Counted from the stretch's first letter, positions 7,801 through 15,101 are shown. The stretch: 30,664 nt of DNA from Oscillospiraceae bacterium (GCA_015065205.1 SVQS01000005.1:1-30664); one strand, 5' to 3'. The notes: generated from the sequence alone by a model not told the origin. Numbers and translations: made by a program.

Positions 7801-9606
7801 TCATTCGTTGTTCGTAGTATCGTCGGTCTTAGTCTCTTCCACGGGAGTCTCTTCTGCGGGGGATTCCTTTTCGGGAATCTCTTCGGCGCGGGCCTCTTCG
7901 CTCTCGTTTTTGCGGTCATCCTTTTTGAGAAGTGCCTTACCAAAGGGGAGCTTTTGCGCTCTCTCAGCCGCTTCTGCTTTTTCTTGCTTTTCTTTTTCTT
8001 CAAGAGCAGCTTTGCGCGCCAAACCGCGCTCACGGGTATCTTCAAAGTCCTCGTCATCAATATAGTGGAGAGAGCGCACCGCTCTTACCTCGTCCGAGGA
8101 TTTCGTTTTGTTGATTTTCTTCTTTGTTTTACCTGCCATCTCGCGCTCTGCCGCCTTGTAGTCCTCTTCGGTAAAGGTGGGCAGGGGCATAATGCGAGAC
8201 ATAATAAAGGATTTGAGCAAGCCAACCCAGCTACGGAACGCCCAATAAATACCGATGACAGCAGGAACTGCCATGGTGAAGAAAGTGGACATTGCAGGCA
8301 TAGTTACGTCCATCATCGAATTGGAGCAAGCCTGTTGTCTTGCATCCACACCTTCGTTGGTAGCGGGTTGATACATAAACTTACGGTTGATTTTAGAGGA
8401 GAGGAAATAGGTGACAAATGTCAACACGGGAACAAGCATCAGTATCCAATTGCTCCAACTGGGTGTCAAACCAAAGTTCAAGCTACCAATATTGAAGTTA
8501 GGAATCATTTCAACAGCCTTATCCAAAGAAGCAAGTGCATCGTCGGAGAAAGCATAATATTGGAAATTACCGAGTGCATCGATGATGTTTTCACCGTTAC
8601 CATTGAGCAAGGACAACAGCTCGATAGTACCGCGGTTGGAGCCCAATCTCATACCAAGACCGCCTGCCGCAGGGGATGCGGTTGCAAAGGTGGTCAGTGC
8701 TGCGGTGACGTTAGCGCCTTGGCCCAGCACGTAGTGCAATGGGTCAATAACAATGTAGTAAAGCGCCATAACGATAGGCAGTTGTACCAAGAGAGGCAAA
8801 CAGCCGCTGAAAGGACTAAAATTCTCACGCTGATAGAGCTCTTGAATTTCGGTCTGCATCTTTTGCATAGTGGGTTGGTCGTTGCGTCCCTTGTACTTGT
8901 TCTTAATAGCCATTTCCTTGGGACGAAGAGTTGCTTGCTTAATGGAGTTCTTTTGCTGCTTGATAGAGAAAGGCAACATCAAAATCTCAATTACAATTGC
9001 AAACAAGCAAATACCAACAACATAACTGCCAAAGCCAAGATAGCGGGTAATCCAGTTCAAAATCTTACCGATAACCCCCAACAGGCCATCCCAGAAGCCG
9101 CCCTTCTCAACGTTGACGGTTTGACGGAAGGCATCAAGAAGCATTGCAACGTCTGCCGCATTGAGGCGGTCAAGAACATCTGTAAGCTCCGCATCGGTAA
9201 AGGCGGTTGCGCCTGCGGCTGATGCAGTGGTGTTTGCTTTTTTGATAACACTCTTTGCGTAGTCAAGGTTCAGCCCCTTGTCCTCTTTGAAAAGAGATGC
9301 ATCGGTATCGGTAAAGCCTTCGGCGGTCATATCATAGCCGCGGTTTGCCGCAACCAGAGCCTGGCGCGCATCGAAAGCTTCCTTTGCACCATAAGCCGCA
9401 GAGAAAATTTCGGCTACCTTAGTCAGCTCGTTGGTTTTAAGACCGTGTGCATTAAACTCTTCCTCCGAGTTCATTGTGAACTTATCCTTGTCAAAGGGGA
9501 GCGTGGGGACCGCTTGTTTTCCTGCACAGCCGACAAGAGCTGTCAGAAGCAGTAGAATCGCCAACGCACAGGCGGCGATGCGTCCTGTAATTTTCTTTGT
9601 TTTCAT
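7801..9606 (-). CDS. yidC: Membrane protein insertase YidC (SpoIIIJ/OxaA type), lipoprotein form
   Basis: A 601-residue YidC/Oxa1 insertase that inserts and folds membrane proteins with or without Sec. The start chosen (ATG, 9604-9606) gives MKTKKITGRIAAC and a signal peptide ending in a lipobox, LTALVGC, as in Gram-positive YidC proteins. The preceding in-frame GTG at 9661-9663 has no ribosome site. The conserved core spans about residues 170-500: GSYVVGICLFAIVIEILMLP, the positively charged loop, GCLPLLVQLPIVMALYYIV, and further helices near 400 and 440. It is unusually long for a Gram-positive YidC. About 130 extra residues lie between the lipobox and the first core helix, and a charged tail of about 100 residues ends in Glu/Pro/Thr repeats. 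It is part of the rnpA-yidD-yidC-jag unit. Confidence 0.95.
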   Translation of the reverse strand: MKTKKITGRIAACALAILLLLTALVGCAGKQAVPTLPFDKDKFTMNSEEEFNAHGLKTNELTKVAEIFSAAYGAKEAFDARQALVAANRGYDMTAEGFTDTDASLFKEDKGLNLDYAKSVIKKANTTASAAGATAFTDAELTDVLDRLNAADVAMLLDAFRQTVNVEKGGFWDGLLGVIGKILNWITRYLGFGSYVVGICLFAIVIEILMLPFSIKQQKNSIKQATLRPKEMAIKNKYKGRNDQPTMQKMQTEIQELYQRENFSPFSGCLPLLVQLPIVMALYYIVIDPLHYVLGQGANVTAALTTFATASPAAGGLGMRLGSNRGTIELLSLLNGNGENIIDALGNFQYYAFSDDALASLDKAVEMIPNFNIGSLNFGLTPSWSNWILMLVPVLTFVTYFLSSKINRKFMYQPATNEGVDARQQACSNSMMDVTMPAMSTFFTMAVPAVIGIYWAFRSWVGLLKSFIMSRIMPLPTFTEEDYKAAEREMAGKTKKKINKTKSSDEVRAVRSLHYIDDEDFEDTRERGLARKAALEEKEKQEKAEAAERAQKLPFGKALLKKDDRKNESEEARAEEIPEKESPAEETPVEETKTDDTTNNE

Positions 9607-9617
9607 TTTTGTGTTTC

Positions 9618-9634
9618 TTTCGCCCGGGGCGAAA
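9618..9634 (-). promoter_or_regulatory. GC-rich hairpin immediately before the yidC start
   Basis: A perfect inverted repeat, TTTCGCCC (9618-9625) and GGGCGAAA (9627-9634), ending 11 bases upstream of the yidC ATG. The best ribosome-site-like sequence, AAGGGAG, lies just upstream of this hairpin, about 30 bases from the ATG. Folding would bring it closer to the start. Its role is an inference. Confidence 0.5.
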
Positions 9635-9659
9635 AACTCCCTTCTTGTTTTTGGGATGT

Positions 9660-9690
9660 GCACCGTCTTTTCTGATTTTTTGCACGGTGC
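9660..9690 (-). other. Stem-loop between yidD and yidC
   Basis: GCACCGT (9684-9690 on the minus strand) pairs with ACGGTGC (9660-9666), a 7-bp stem with a 17-base A-rich loop. No U-tract follows, so it is not a terminator; it may mark an RNA processing site. Confidence 0.45.
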
Positions 9691-9697
9691 TGCAAAA

Positions 9698-10009
9698 TCA
9701 TTGTGTGTCGTTTTCGTCTTCTTCGAAGCCGTATTCTTCCGGATAGAAATACTTTGTCATAGGCTCAGCTTTGTATCTGCGGTTGCGAAGTCCCTTTTCA
9801 GGTACGGGATCATATCCCGGCGCGCAGAAGGGTTGGCAGCGAAAAATGCGCATGACCATCAGCAAAAAGCCGACAAAAAATCCGCGCTTTTGAAATGCCT
9901 GTATCGCATATGCCGAGCAGGTTGGCGTAAAACGGCAGGTTGGCCCCCCCTTGAGGGGCGAGAGATACTTTTGGTAAAGACGAACAAGCCAAATACACAA
10001 GTGCTTCAT
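9698..10009 (-). CDS. yidD: Membrane protein insertion efficiency factor YidD
   Basis: A 103-residue YidD, a small membrane-associated helper of YidC-dependent insertion. The family core is clear: WLVRLYQKYLSPLKGG, then CRFTPTCSAYAIQAF with the conserved cysteine pair, followed by GYDPVPEK. The start codon overlaps the rnpA stop codon by 4 bases (ATGA), giving translational coupling. The C-terminal 30 residues are rich in Glu, Asp and Tyr and are not part of the conserved core. Its position between rnpA and yidC is the classical one. Confidence 0.96.
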   Translation of the reverse strand: MKHLCIWLVRLYQKYLSPLKGGPTCRFTPTCSAYAIQAFQKRGFFVGFLLMVMRIFRCQPFCAPGYDPVPEKGLRNRRYKAEPMTKYFYPEEYGFEEDENDTQ

Positions 10010-10389
10010 AGCGTTGACTTTTCTTGGAACATATCCAATTTTGCGAATCCACGACGCAATTCCCTCTCCACATCGGTAGATTTGATATTGAGAATCCCCT
10101 CTTTGGGAGAGATAACAATCAAATACCCTGTTTTGAGCTCGGGCTCAACAGCACGATAGCCCGCGCGTAAGATGCGCTTGACTCGACTGCGCTGTACTGC
10201 TCCACCCACACGCTTGGTTACACTGACACCAAAGCGGTTATACGCCTTTTTTTCGGGATTTTCTTTCTTGAGTCGCTTTGCTGCATAATCACGCAAAACG
10301 AACACCGAAAGATACTGCCCCGAGAAGCGCGCGCCCCGCGAGAAGGTCTTGTTATACAGATGATGTTCCTTTAAGGTTGTGTACTTCAT
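10006..10389 (-). CDS. rnpA: Ribonuclease P protein component
   Basis: A 127-residue protein subunit of RNase P, which assists the catalytic RNA in maturing tRNA 5' ends. The order of elements fits the family: the basic FSRGARFSGQ near residue 17, NRFGVSVTKRVGGAVQRSRVKRILRAGYR near residues 51-79, and the C-terminal strand YLIVISPKEG. In most homologues the central motif reads RNRxKR; here the asparagine is serine (RSRVKR). The protein is at the long end of the family because of a lysine-rich insertion (KRLKKENPEKK) near residue 38. It overlaps yidD by 4 bases and follows rpmH, separated by a hairpin. Confidence 0.95.
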   Translation of the reverse strand: MKYTTLKEHHLYNKTFSRGARFSGQYLSVFVLRDYAAKRLKKENPEKKAYNRFGVSVTKRVGGAVQRSRVKRILRAGYRAVEPELKTGYLIVISPKEGILNIKSTDVERELRRGFAKLDMFQEKSTL

Positions 10390-10475
10390 TGGCTCTTTCC
10401 TCTGGCTAAAGTTTTGCTTCCGTCATTGAAAAATTTTAAAAATGGAAAAACGTGAATTGTCGCTAACAAACAAAA

Positions 10476-10522
10476 ACGCCGACAGCGCGAACGCGCAAGG
10501 CACGCTTCACAGCAGTCGGTGT
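10476..10522 (-). terminator. Terminator between rpmH and rnpA
   Basis: On the minus strand ACACCGAC (10515-10522) pairs with GTCGGCGT (10476-10483), with one G-U pair. An inner hairpin in the loop contains GCGCGTTCGCGC. The tail is TTTTTGTTTG. It would separate or attenuate rpmH transcription before rnpA. Confidence 0.75.
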
Positions 10523-10556
10523 TTTATGTTGGAATTGATTCCCCTCGGGCAATCAA

Positions 10557-10691
10557 TTAGTAGGTCAGTCTCTTTCTGCCCTTTGCGCGTCTTCTCTTGA
10601 GTACGTTTCTGCCATCAGCAGTCTTCATTCTCTTTCTGAAGCCGTGCTCCTTCTTTCTCTGACGCTTTTTCGGTTGGTAAGTTCTGAGCAT
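10557..10691 (-). CDS. rpmH: 50S ribosomal protein L34
   Basis: A 44-residue protein reading MLRTYQPKKRQRKKEHGFRK at its start, then RMKTADGRNVLKRRRAKGRK and a KRLTY-type end. This is the full L34 sequence pattern, a small basic protein of the large ribosomal subunit. AAAGGAGG lies 8 bases before the ATG, and a consensus promoter lies about 80 bases upstream. Its position ahead of rnpA, yidD and yidC is the conserved order near the chromosome origin in many bacteria, but dnaA is not found on its other side here. Confidence 0.98.
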   Translation of the reverse strand: MLRTYQPKKRQRKKEHGFRKRMKTADGRNVLKRRRAKGRKRLTY

Positions 10692-10773
10692 CGTTTGCAC
10701 CTCCTTTAGATTAATCGGAAGCGTTTCACACTTTCAAGCCTGGAATACGCTTTTTTACACAATGACACGACAT

Positions 10774-10802
10774 ATTATAACCGATTCTTTCCTTTTTGTC
10801 AA
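10774..10802 (-). promoter_or_regulatory. Promoter of rpmH
   Basis: On the minus strand TTGACA (10797-10802), 17 bases, TATAAT (10774-10779), both perfect consensus, as expected for a ribosomal protein gene. Confidence 0.92.
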
Positions 10803-10852
10803 GAGTTTTTTGAAAATAATTCAAAATATTTTCCATTTTTTTATTTTATATA

Positions 10853-11569
10853 TTATTTGGCGTCCAAAACGGCTGTTTCGCCAAAGGACTCCTTTTGGCT
10901 TTTTTGGTACTGTTTTGTCCACGTAATCACCGATTGCACCACACGGAATAGGCTATACGCCGCCATAATGAGATAGTTGAGGTCGGCAATATTGTCCGAA
11001 CAAATGAGAATCCACATCACCATATTGGCAGCAGCAGAAATGAGATTGTAGTATGGTGCTTCAACATAACGCAACATACTCAACACTGTAATAACGAGAC
11101 CAATGACAAACAGGAAAATATCCAGCACGGCTTGCTGTTCTCCCGCAAAAAATGGTAATAAGAACCAATGGCAGAGCAAGCAACCAACTGCCGTTAAGGA
11201 AATGACCACAATCTCCCCCTTCCATCCAAGCGTGCGGAGTTTTGCGGAATTTCCGTCGGCGTGCCGCCGCCAATGAAAGAAGGAAAACAGCTGTAACGGC
11301 ATAGAAACAAGCAAACAGTTAATGACCGAAAAATACAGTCCCTCGCCAAGATATCCAATTCCGTAAAGCGCTGCATTGAGCCCACCTAAAAGAAAGGAAC
11401 GACGGTCAACGCGCGCGCTGAGCAGCAAAATGACCAGCGTATTGAGGGTTGGCAACACCTTATACCACTTTTGTCCAAAAACAAAAGCACACGTCAAAAT
11501 GGCAACGGCGCAAACGCCCATTGGCACCCATTCGAGCCATATTTTTTTATGGTCAACGTTATGTTTCAT
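10853..11569 (-). CDS. PnuC-like nicotinamide riboside/mononucleotide transporter
   Basis: A 238-residue membrane protein with about seven hydrophobic segments and a charged C-terminal tail. Segments such as NAALYGIGYLGEGLYFSVI (near residues 66-84), PLQLFSFFHWRRH and YLIMAAYSLFRVVQSVITW resemble the aromatic-rich helices of PnuC vitamin transporters, which carry NAD precursors or thiamine. This is recognition by pattern, not by a catalytic motif, so a related transporter of another vitamin is possible. The start MKHNVDHKK is preferred over the ATG two codons upstream because AAAGGAG lies 8 bases from it and only 2 bases from the other. It is a single-gene unit, divergent from holA. Confidence 0.62.
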   Translation of the reverse strand: MKHNVDHKKIWLEWVPMGVCAVAILTCAFVFGQKWYKVLPTLNTLVILLLSARVDRRSFLLGGLNAALYGIGYLGEGLYFSVINCLLVSMPLQLFSFFHWRRHADGNSAKLRTLGWKGEIVVISLTAVGCLLCHWFLLPFFAGEQQAVLDIFLFVIGLVITVLSMLRYVEAPYYNLISAAANMVMWILICSDNIADLNYLIMAAYSLFRVVQSVITWTKQYQKSQKESFGETAVLDAK

Positions 11570-11609
11570 AGTCATATCTCCTTTGGTCGGGAATTTGCAA
11601 AATCAACAT

Positions 11610-11638
11610 ATTATAGCACAAAGCTCCTCATTTTGCAA
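11610..11638 (-). promoter_or_regulatory. Promoter of the PnuC-like gene
   Basis: On the minus strand TTGCAA (11633-11638), 17 bases, TATAAT (11610-11615). AAAGGAG and the start codon follow. Confidence 0.83.
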
Positions 11639-11743
11639 TAGCGCAGTTAGACGATTTTTTGGCTTTTTTGTCCTATTGGGATATGGCAGACGACAAAAAT
11701 CGAAAATCTTTTCTCCTTTCTTGCGCAAAGCGAATTTTCTCTC

Positions 11744-11772
11744 TTGACGGGCGACACAAAAAATGGTATAAT
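11744..11772 (+). promoter_or_regulatory. Promoter of holA-tdk
   Basis: TTGACG (11744-11749), 17 bases, TATAAT (11767-11772). It overlaps an in-frame upstream TTG that would otherwise be taken as an earlier start of holA, which shows that the real start must be downstream. Confidence 0.9.
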
Positions 11773-11806
11773 GGGAATAGATTTTGAAGGAAAGGAGTCG
11801 GATGCT

Positions 11807-12844
11807 ATGGATCTGATCAAAGAAGCGGACTTTCGAAAAGAGCTAAAAAGCAATCCCCATGCGGGCTACCTCTTTTTTGGCGATGAGGATTATCTAAAAT
11901 CCTTTGCCATCAAGCAAGCGCGCGAGCTGATATGCCCCGACCCTACCTTTGCCTTTTTTAATGAAATTCACCTTGATGCGATGGATTTTGAGGCGCAAAA
12001 GCTGATTGATGCGCTGATGCCCCTGCCGATGATGGCTGATAAGAAATTGGTTATTCTCTCGGGTCTCAATTTCAATTCAATGAAACCCAATGAAGTAGAC
12101 GACCTTTGCGATGCCCTCTCTGCCCTGCAAGACTACGACTACAATATGCTGATCGTAAGCGTTGCCGCAGACCATCTGAACGCAGGAAGACTTCCAAAAG
12201 CTCCCTCAACGCTTCTCAAGCGGCTCTCGGAATATCTGACACCCGTTGTGTTTGATCGTTGCTCCACCGCCAAGCTTACCGCATGGGTACAAAAGCACTT
12301 TTTGCACAACGGCATTGAAGCGTCCCCTGCCCTCTGTTCACTCATCCCCGAATATTGTGGGCACAGTATGTATATCCTCGCAAACGAAATAGACAAGCTC
12401 AGCTTTTATTTGCGTTATCACGAAAAAACCGTGGCTGACGAGGAGTCGATGCGCTACGTCTGCACACCTGTTAACGAATACGACACCTACGCCTTTACCA
12501 ACGCCATTATGTCAGGACGCTCACAAGAGGCTCTCGCAATTCTTGCCGATTACCGCTTCCGCCGCGCCGACCCCATTCGCATCTTGGCGGAAATGTCGGG
12601 CACGATATGCGATATGGCAGTCATTCGCGCAATGACCGCCGAGGGCGCTCCTATTAGCGAGATCTGCGCCGCTTTTAAGCCTGCGTGGCACGAATATCGC
12701 GTAGGGCTCTATCAAAAGAGCTTGCGGCAGATATCCGAAAAGCGACTCAAAAACGCGCTTGACGCTTGCCTTGAAGCCGACCGCGCCCTCAAGCTCTCGC
12801 CGCAAGGTTATACGGCACTCGAACAGTTGATTTGCAAATTTTAA
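11807..12844 (+). CDS. holA: DNA polymerase III subunit delta
   Basis: A 345-residue protein of the DNA polymerase III delta family, the clamp-loader subunit that opens the beta sliding clamp. It has the family's N-terminal entry AGYLFFGDEDYLKSFAIKQ (near residues 19-37), the LMPLPMMADKKLVIL segment (near residue 72), LTAWVQKHF, and a C-terminal collar domain ending in CLEADRALKLSPQGYTALEQL, the typical delta-subunit tail. Length matches the family. The start was placed at 11807, after AAGGAAAGGAG and the TATAAT box; starting earlier would put the promoter inside the gene. Thymidine kinase follows 18 bases downstream, so both are probably one transcript supplying DNA replication. Confidence 0.93.
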   Translation: MDLIKEADFRKELKSNPHAGYLFFGDEDYLKSFAIKQARELICPDPTFAFFNEIHLDAMDFEAQKLIDALMPLPMMADKKLVILSGLNFNSMKPNEVDDLCDALSALQDYDYNMLIVSVAADHLNAGRLPKAPSTLLKRLSEYLTPVVFDRCSTAKLTAWVQKHFLHNGIEASPALCSLIPEYCGHSMYILANEIDKLSFYLRYHEKTVADEESMRYVCTPVNEYDTYAFTNAIMSGRSQEALAILADYRFRRADPIRILAEMSGTICDMAVIRAMTAEGAPISEICAAFKPAWHEYRVGLYQKSLRQISEKRLKNALDACLEADRALKLSPQGYTALEQLICKF

Positions 12845-12862
12845 TGATTTTGGAGATATATT

Positions 12863-13438
12863 ATGGCTAAATTATATTTCAAATATGGCGCGATGGGCTC
12901 TTCCAAGACCGCAAACGCGCTCATCACCAAGTTCAACTATGAAGAACGCAACATGAAGGTTTGGCTCATCAAGCCCTCGATTGATGATCGCGACGGCGCA
13001 AACATCATTCGCTCTCGCATCGGCCTTGAAGCTAATGCCGACGTTATGACCCCCGATACCGATATCCTCTCCCTTTTTGAGAACAATCGCAAGGATTGCG
13101 ACGTCATCATCACAGACGAGTGCCAATTCTTCACACCCGAACAGGTAGATCAACTGCGTAAAATCGTTGACGTGTATGAGATTCCTGTAATGTGCTTCGG
13201 ACTTCGCACCGACTTTTTGACGCATCTCTTCCCCGGTAGCCGCCGCCTCTTTGAGGTCGCCGACTCCATTACCGAGATCAAAACCATCTGCTCCTGCGGT
13301 AGCAAAGCCACCGTCAATGCCCGTATCGACGAGAACGGTCACGTCGTCACCACCGGTAGCCAAATCCTCATCGGCGGTAACGACTCCTACGTCGCGATGT
13401 GCCACAAGTGCTGGAAGAAGGCAGCGAATAAAGAATAA
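12863..13438 (+). CDS. tdk: Thymidine kinase, type II
   Basis: A 191-residue type II thymidine kinase that phosphorylates thymidine in the pyrimidine salvage pathway. Visible motifs are the P-loop YGAMGSSKTANAL (near residues 8-20), the DECQF segment that includes the catalytic glutamate (near residue 92), and the C-terminal zinc-binding cysteines CSCG (near residue 144) and CHKCW (near residue 181). Length is normal. A GGAG site lies before the start and the gene is downstream of holA. It provides salvage thymidylate alongside the de novo pyrimidine operon elsewhere in this window. Confidence 0.96.
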   Translation: MAKLYFKYGAMGSSKTANALITKFNYEERNMKVWLIKPSIDDRDGANIIRSRIGLEANADVMTPDTDILSLFENNRKDCDVIITDECQFFTPEQVDQLRKIVDVYEIPVMCFGLRTDFLTHLFPGSRRLFEVADSITEIKTICSCGSKATVNARIDENGHVVTTGSQILIGGNDSYVAMCHKCWKKAANKE

Positions 13439-13445
13439 AAGAGAA

Positions 13446-13481
13446 TGTGGGGGGAACTTCTTGAAAGAAGTTCCCCCCACA
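13446..13481. repeat. Perfect 17-bp inverted repeat with flanking C-rich tail, REP-like
   Basis: The left arm (13446-13462) and right arm (13465-13481) are exact reverse complements, joined by GA; the core reads GGGGGGAACTTCTT and AAGAAGTTCCCCCC. The following bases add a second pairing of CCCCTT (13485-13490) with AAGGGG (13507-13512), and the GAACTT word occurs again between them (13494-13499). No U-tract follows, so it is not a standard terminator. From memory, similar C-rich palindromes followed by CACCCCCTTCAA occur in intergenic regions of gut Clostridia. Confidence 0.7.
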
Positions 13482-13550
13482 CACCCCCTTCAAGAACTTT
13501 CTAACAAAGGGGCAAAAATGGAGTTGTTCGTTTACGGATAGACGGGCGAC

Positions 13551-13567
13551 GCGAGCGCAACGCTCGC
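13551..13567. terminator. GC-rich hairpin in the tdk-LRR convergent intergenic region
   Basis: GCGAGCG (13551-13557), CAA, CGCTCGC (13561-13567), followed on the plus strand by TTTGGGTGTTTATT. It may terminate tdk transcription; no U-tract lies on the minus side. Confidence 0.45.
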
Positions 13568-13576
13568 TTTGGGTGT

Positions 13577-15004
13577 TTATTCTTCGGGGACGTAATTGTA
13601 ATGGATGGTGGCGTTTGTTAACTTGCTATTCGAATCACCAATTTCTATCTGTGCCCACTCAGCCTCACTGCCAGTGTAATAAACGTCGGTAAGGTTGCCG
13701 CACCCATAGAACGCAGAATTTCCGATAGTGGTGACGGAGTCGGGAATCGTTATACTCGTAAGGTCGTGGCAAAAAGAGAACGCATAATCACCTATAGTAG
13801 TAACAGAGTCGGGAATCATTACGCTCGTAAGATTGGAGCAATCAGAGAATGCCCCGTAACCAATGCTGGTAACAGAGTCACCAATAATTACACTTGTAAG
13901 ATTGAAACATTTATAGAATGCATACCTATCGATGCTAATAACAGAGTCGCCGATTATTACGCTCGTAAGACTATCGCACTCACAGAACGCTTGAACTCCA
14001 ATGGCGGTGACAGAATCGGGAATCGTTACAGTCGTAAGGTTGGAGCACTCCTCGAACGCATGATCACCGATGGTGGTAACAGAATTTGGAATCGTTACAC
14101 TCATAAGAATTTCGCACTCACCGAACGCACTTTCACCGATGGTGGTAACAAAATCTGGAATTACAAAGTTTGTATCCGTTTTACCCGATACATAAGCAAC
14201 CAACACTGTGCCATCTTTCGAATAAAGATTTCCATTGATGGATTGATATACTGTATTATTTTGATCAACAATAATGCCCGTAAGGCTGAAACAAGCTGCG
14301 AACGTAGCATTACCGATGGTGGTGACAGAATCGGGGATCCTCACGCTTGTAAGGTTGGAACAATTATAGAACGCACCATCACCAATGGTGGTGACAGAGT
14401 CGGAAATCGTTACGCTCGTAAGGTTGGAGCAATATGCGAACGCAAAATTGCCGATGGTGGTAACAGAATTTGGAATCGTTACACTCATAAGACTTTTGCA
14501 CTCACCGAACGCACTTTCACCGATGGTGATGACAGAGTTGCCAATCGTTAGTCTCGTAAGGCTGAAGCAATAAAGGAACGCACCTTCGCCAATGGTAGTG
14601 GCAAAGTCGCCAATCGTTACACTCGTAAGATTGTAGCACTCACAGAACGCGTATTCACTGATGCCAATGATTTTATAACCATCAATGTAGCCGCCAATAG
14701 ATATATCGCTCTCGGTGCAAGTTCCTATTCCCGTAATGGTGCAGGTTTCTCCATCATCATTCACCTCATAGGCAAGACCGGGAGTTGTAAGAATAATTTC
14801 TTCGGGTGTTGTTTCCTCGGGTGTTGTTTCCTCGGGTGTTGTTTCCTCGGGTGTTGTTTCCTCGGGTGTTGTTTCCTCGGGAGTTGTTTCTTCAGGAGTC
14901 GTTACTTCGGGAGTTGTTTCCTTTGGCAAATCAGAAGAATTACAAGAAAGCAACACATATGAAAACACAAGAATAAGTGCTAAAACATATAAGATCTTTT
15001 TCAT
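13577..15004 (-). CDS. BspA-type leucine-rich-repeat surface lipoprotein
   Basis: A 475-residue secreted protein. Residues 1-21 form a signal peptide with the lipobox LLSC, so it is probably anchored to the outer face of the membrane. Residues 27-70 are a Thr-Pro-Glu linker, mostly TTPEE repeats encoded by a 15-bp tandem array. Residues from about 110 to 445 hold about 13 copies of a 23-residue leucine-rich repeat of the Treponema/BspA type (LRR_5), such as LTSVTIPDSVTTIGDYAF. One island (residues about 250-285, VDQNNTVYQSINGNLYSKDG) is a non-LRR insertion common in this family. The C-terminus (VYYTGSEAEWAQIEI then ATIHYNY) is the usual cap. BspA-like proteins bind host or bacterial surfaces; the ligand here is unknown. 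It has its own promoter and AAGGAG. Confidence 0.92.
   Translation of the reverse strand: MKKILYVLALILVFSYVLLSCNSSDLPKETTPEVTTPEETTPEETTPEETTPEETTPEETTPEETTPEEIILTTPGLAYEVNDDGETCTITGIGTCTESDISIGGYIDGYKIIGISEYAFCECYNLTSVTIGDFATTIGEGAFLYCFSLTRLTIGNSVITIGESAFGECKSLMSVTIPNSVTTIGNFAFAYCSNLTSVTISDSVTTIGDGAFYNCSNLTSVRIPDSVTTIGNATFAACFSLTGIIVDQNNTVYQSINGNLYSKDGTVLVAYVSGKTDTNFVIPDFVTTIGESAFGECEILMSVTIPNSVTTIGDHAFEECSNLTTVTIPDSVTAIGVQAFCECDSLTSVIIGDSVISIDRYAFYKCFNLTSVIIGDSVTSIGYGAFSDCSNLTSVMIPDSVTTIGDYAFSFCHDLTSITIPDSVTTIGNSAFYGCGNLTDVYYTGSEAEWAQIEIGDSNSKLTNATIHYNYVPEE
14803..14922 (-). repeat. 15-bp tandem repeat array in the LRR gene linker
   Basis: Eight consecutive 15-bp units. The first five (14803-14877) are identical, CGGGTGTTGTTTCCT on the plus strand, and the last three carry a few substitutions. 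Each unit encodes five residues of the TTPEE type. Because 15 is a multiple of three, gain or loss of units changes linker length without a frameshift. Confidence 0.97.
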
Positions 15005-15037
15005 TTTATTCTCCTTTCTTTTTTGAAAGATACCGTC

Positions 15038-15066
15038 ATTATAGCACAGTTTTTTCCTTTTGTAAA
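15038..15066 (-). promoter_or_regulatory. Promoter of the LRR lipoprotein gene
   Basis: On the minus strand TTTACA (15061-15066), 17 bases, TATAAT (15038-15043). AAAGGAG and the start codon follow. Confidence 0.85.
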
Positions 15067-15101
15067 GGAAAATGCCAAAATTTGTTTTAGCGCGTGCAAA
15101 A

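Noticed and set aside
7477..9222. Long plus-strand open frame opposite yidC and jag
   Set aside because: Antisense of two clearly recognised genes, with no ribosome site and a composition typical of a shadow frame.
10800..10852. AT-rich hairpin after the PnuC-like gene (GAAAATA/TATTTTC)
   Set aside because: On the minus strand it is followed by A rather than T. It would only look like a terminator on the plus strand, where no gene ends.
11744..11806. Possible earlier TTG start for holA
   Set aside because: The extra 21 codons contain the -35 and -10 boxes of the promoter; a strong ribosome site sits before the ATG at 11807.
13500..13541. Tiny frame MELFVYG after the palindrome
   Set aside because: Seven codons without a ribosome site or neighbours that would suggest a leader peptide.
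13580..14700. Regular spacing in the LRR region that could be mistaken for a CRISPR array
   Set aside because: The similar 69-base segments are translated as 23-residue leucine-rich repeats in one frame and differ from unit to unit; there are no constant repeats with unique spacers.
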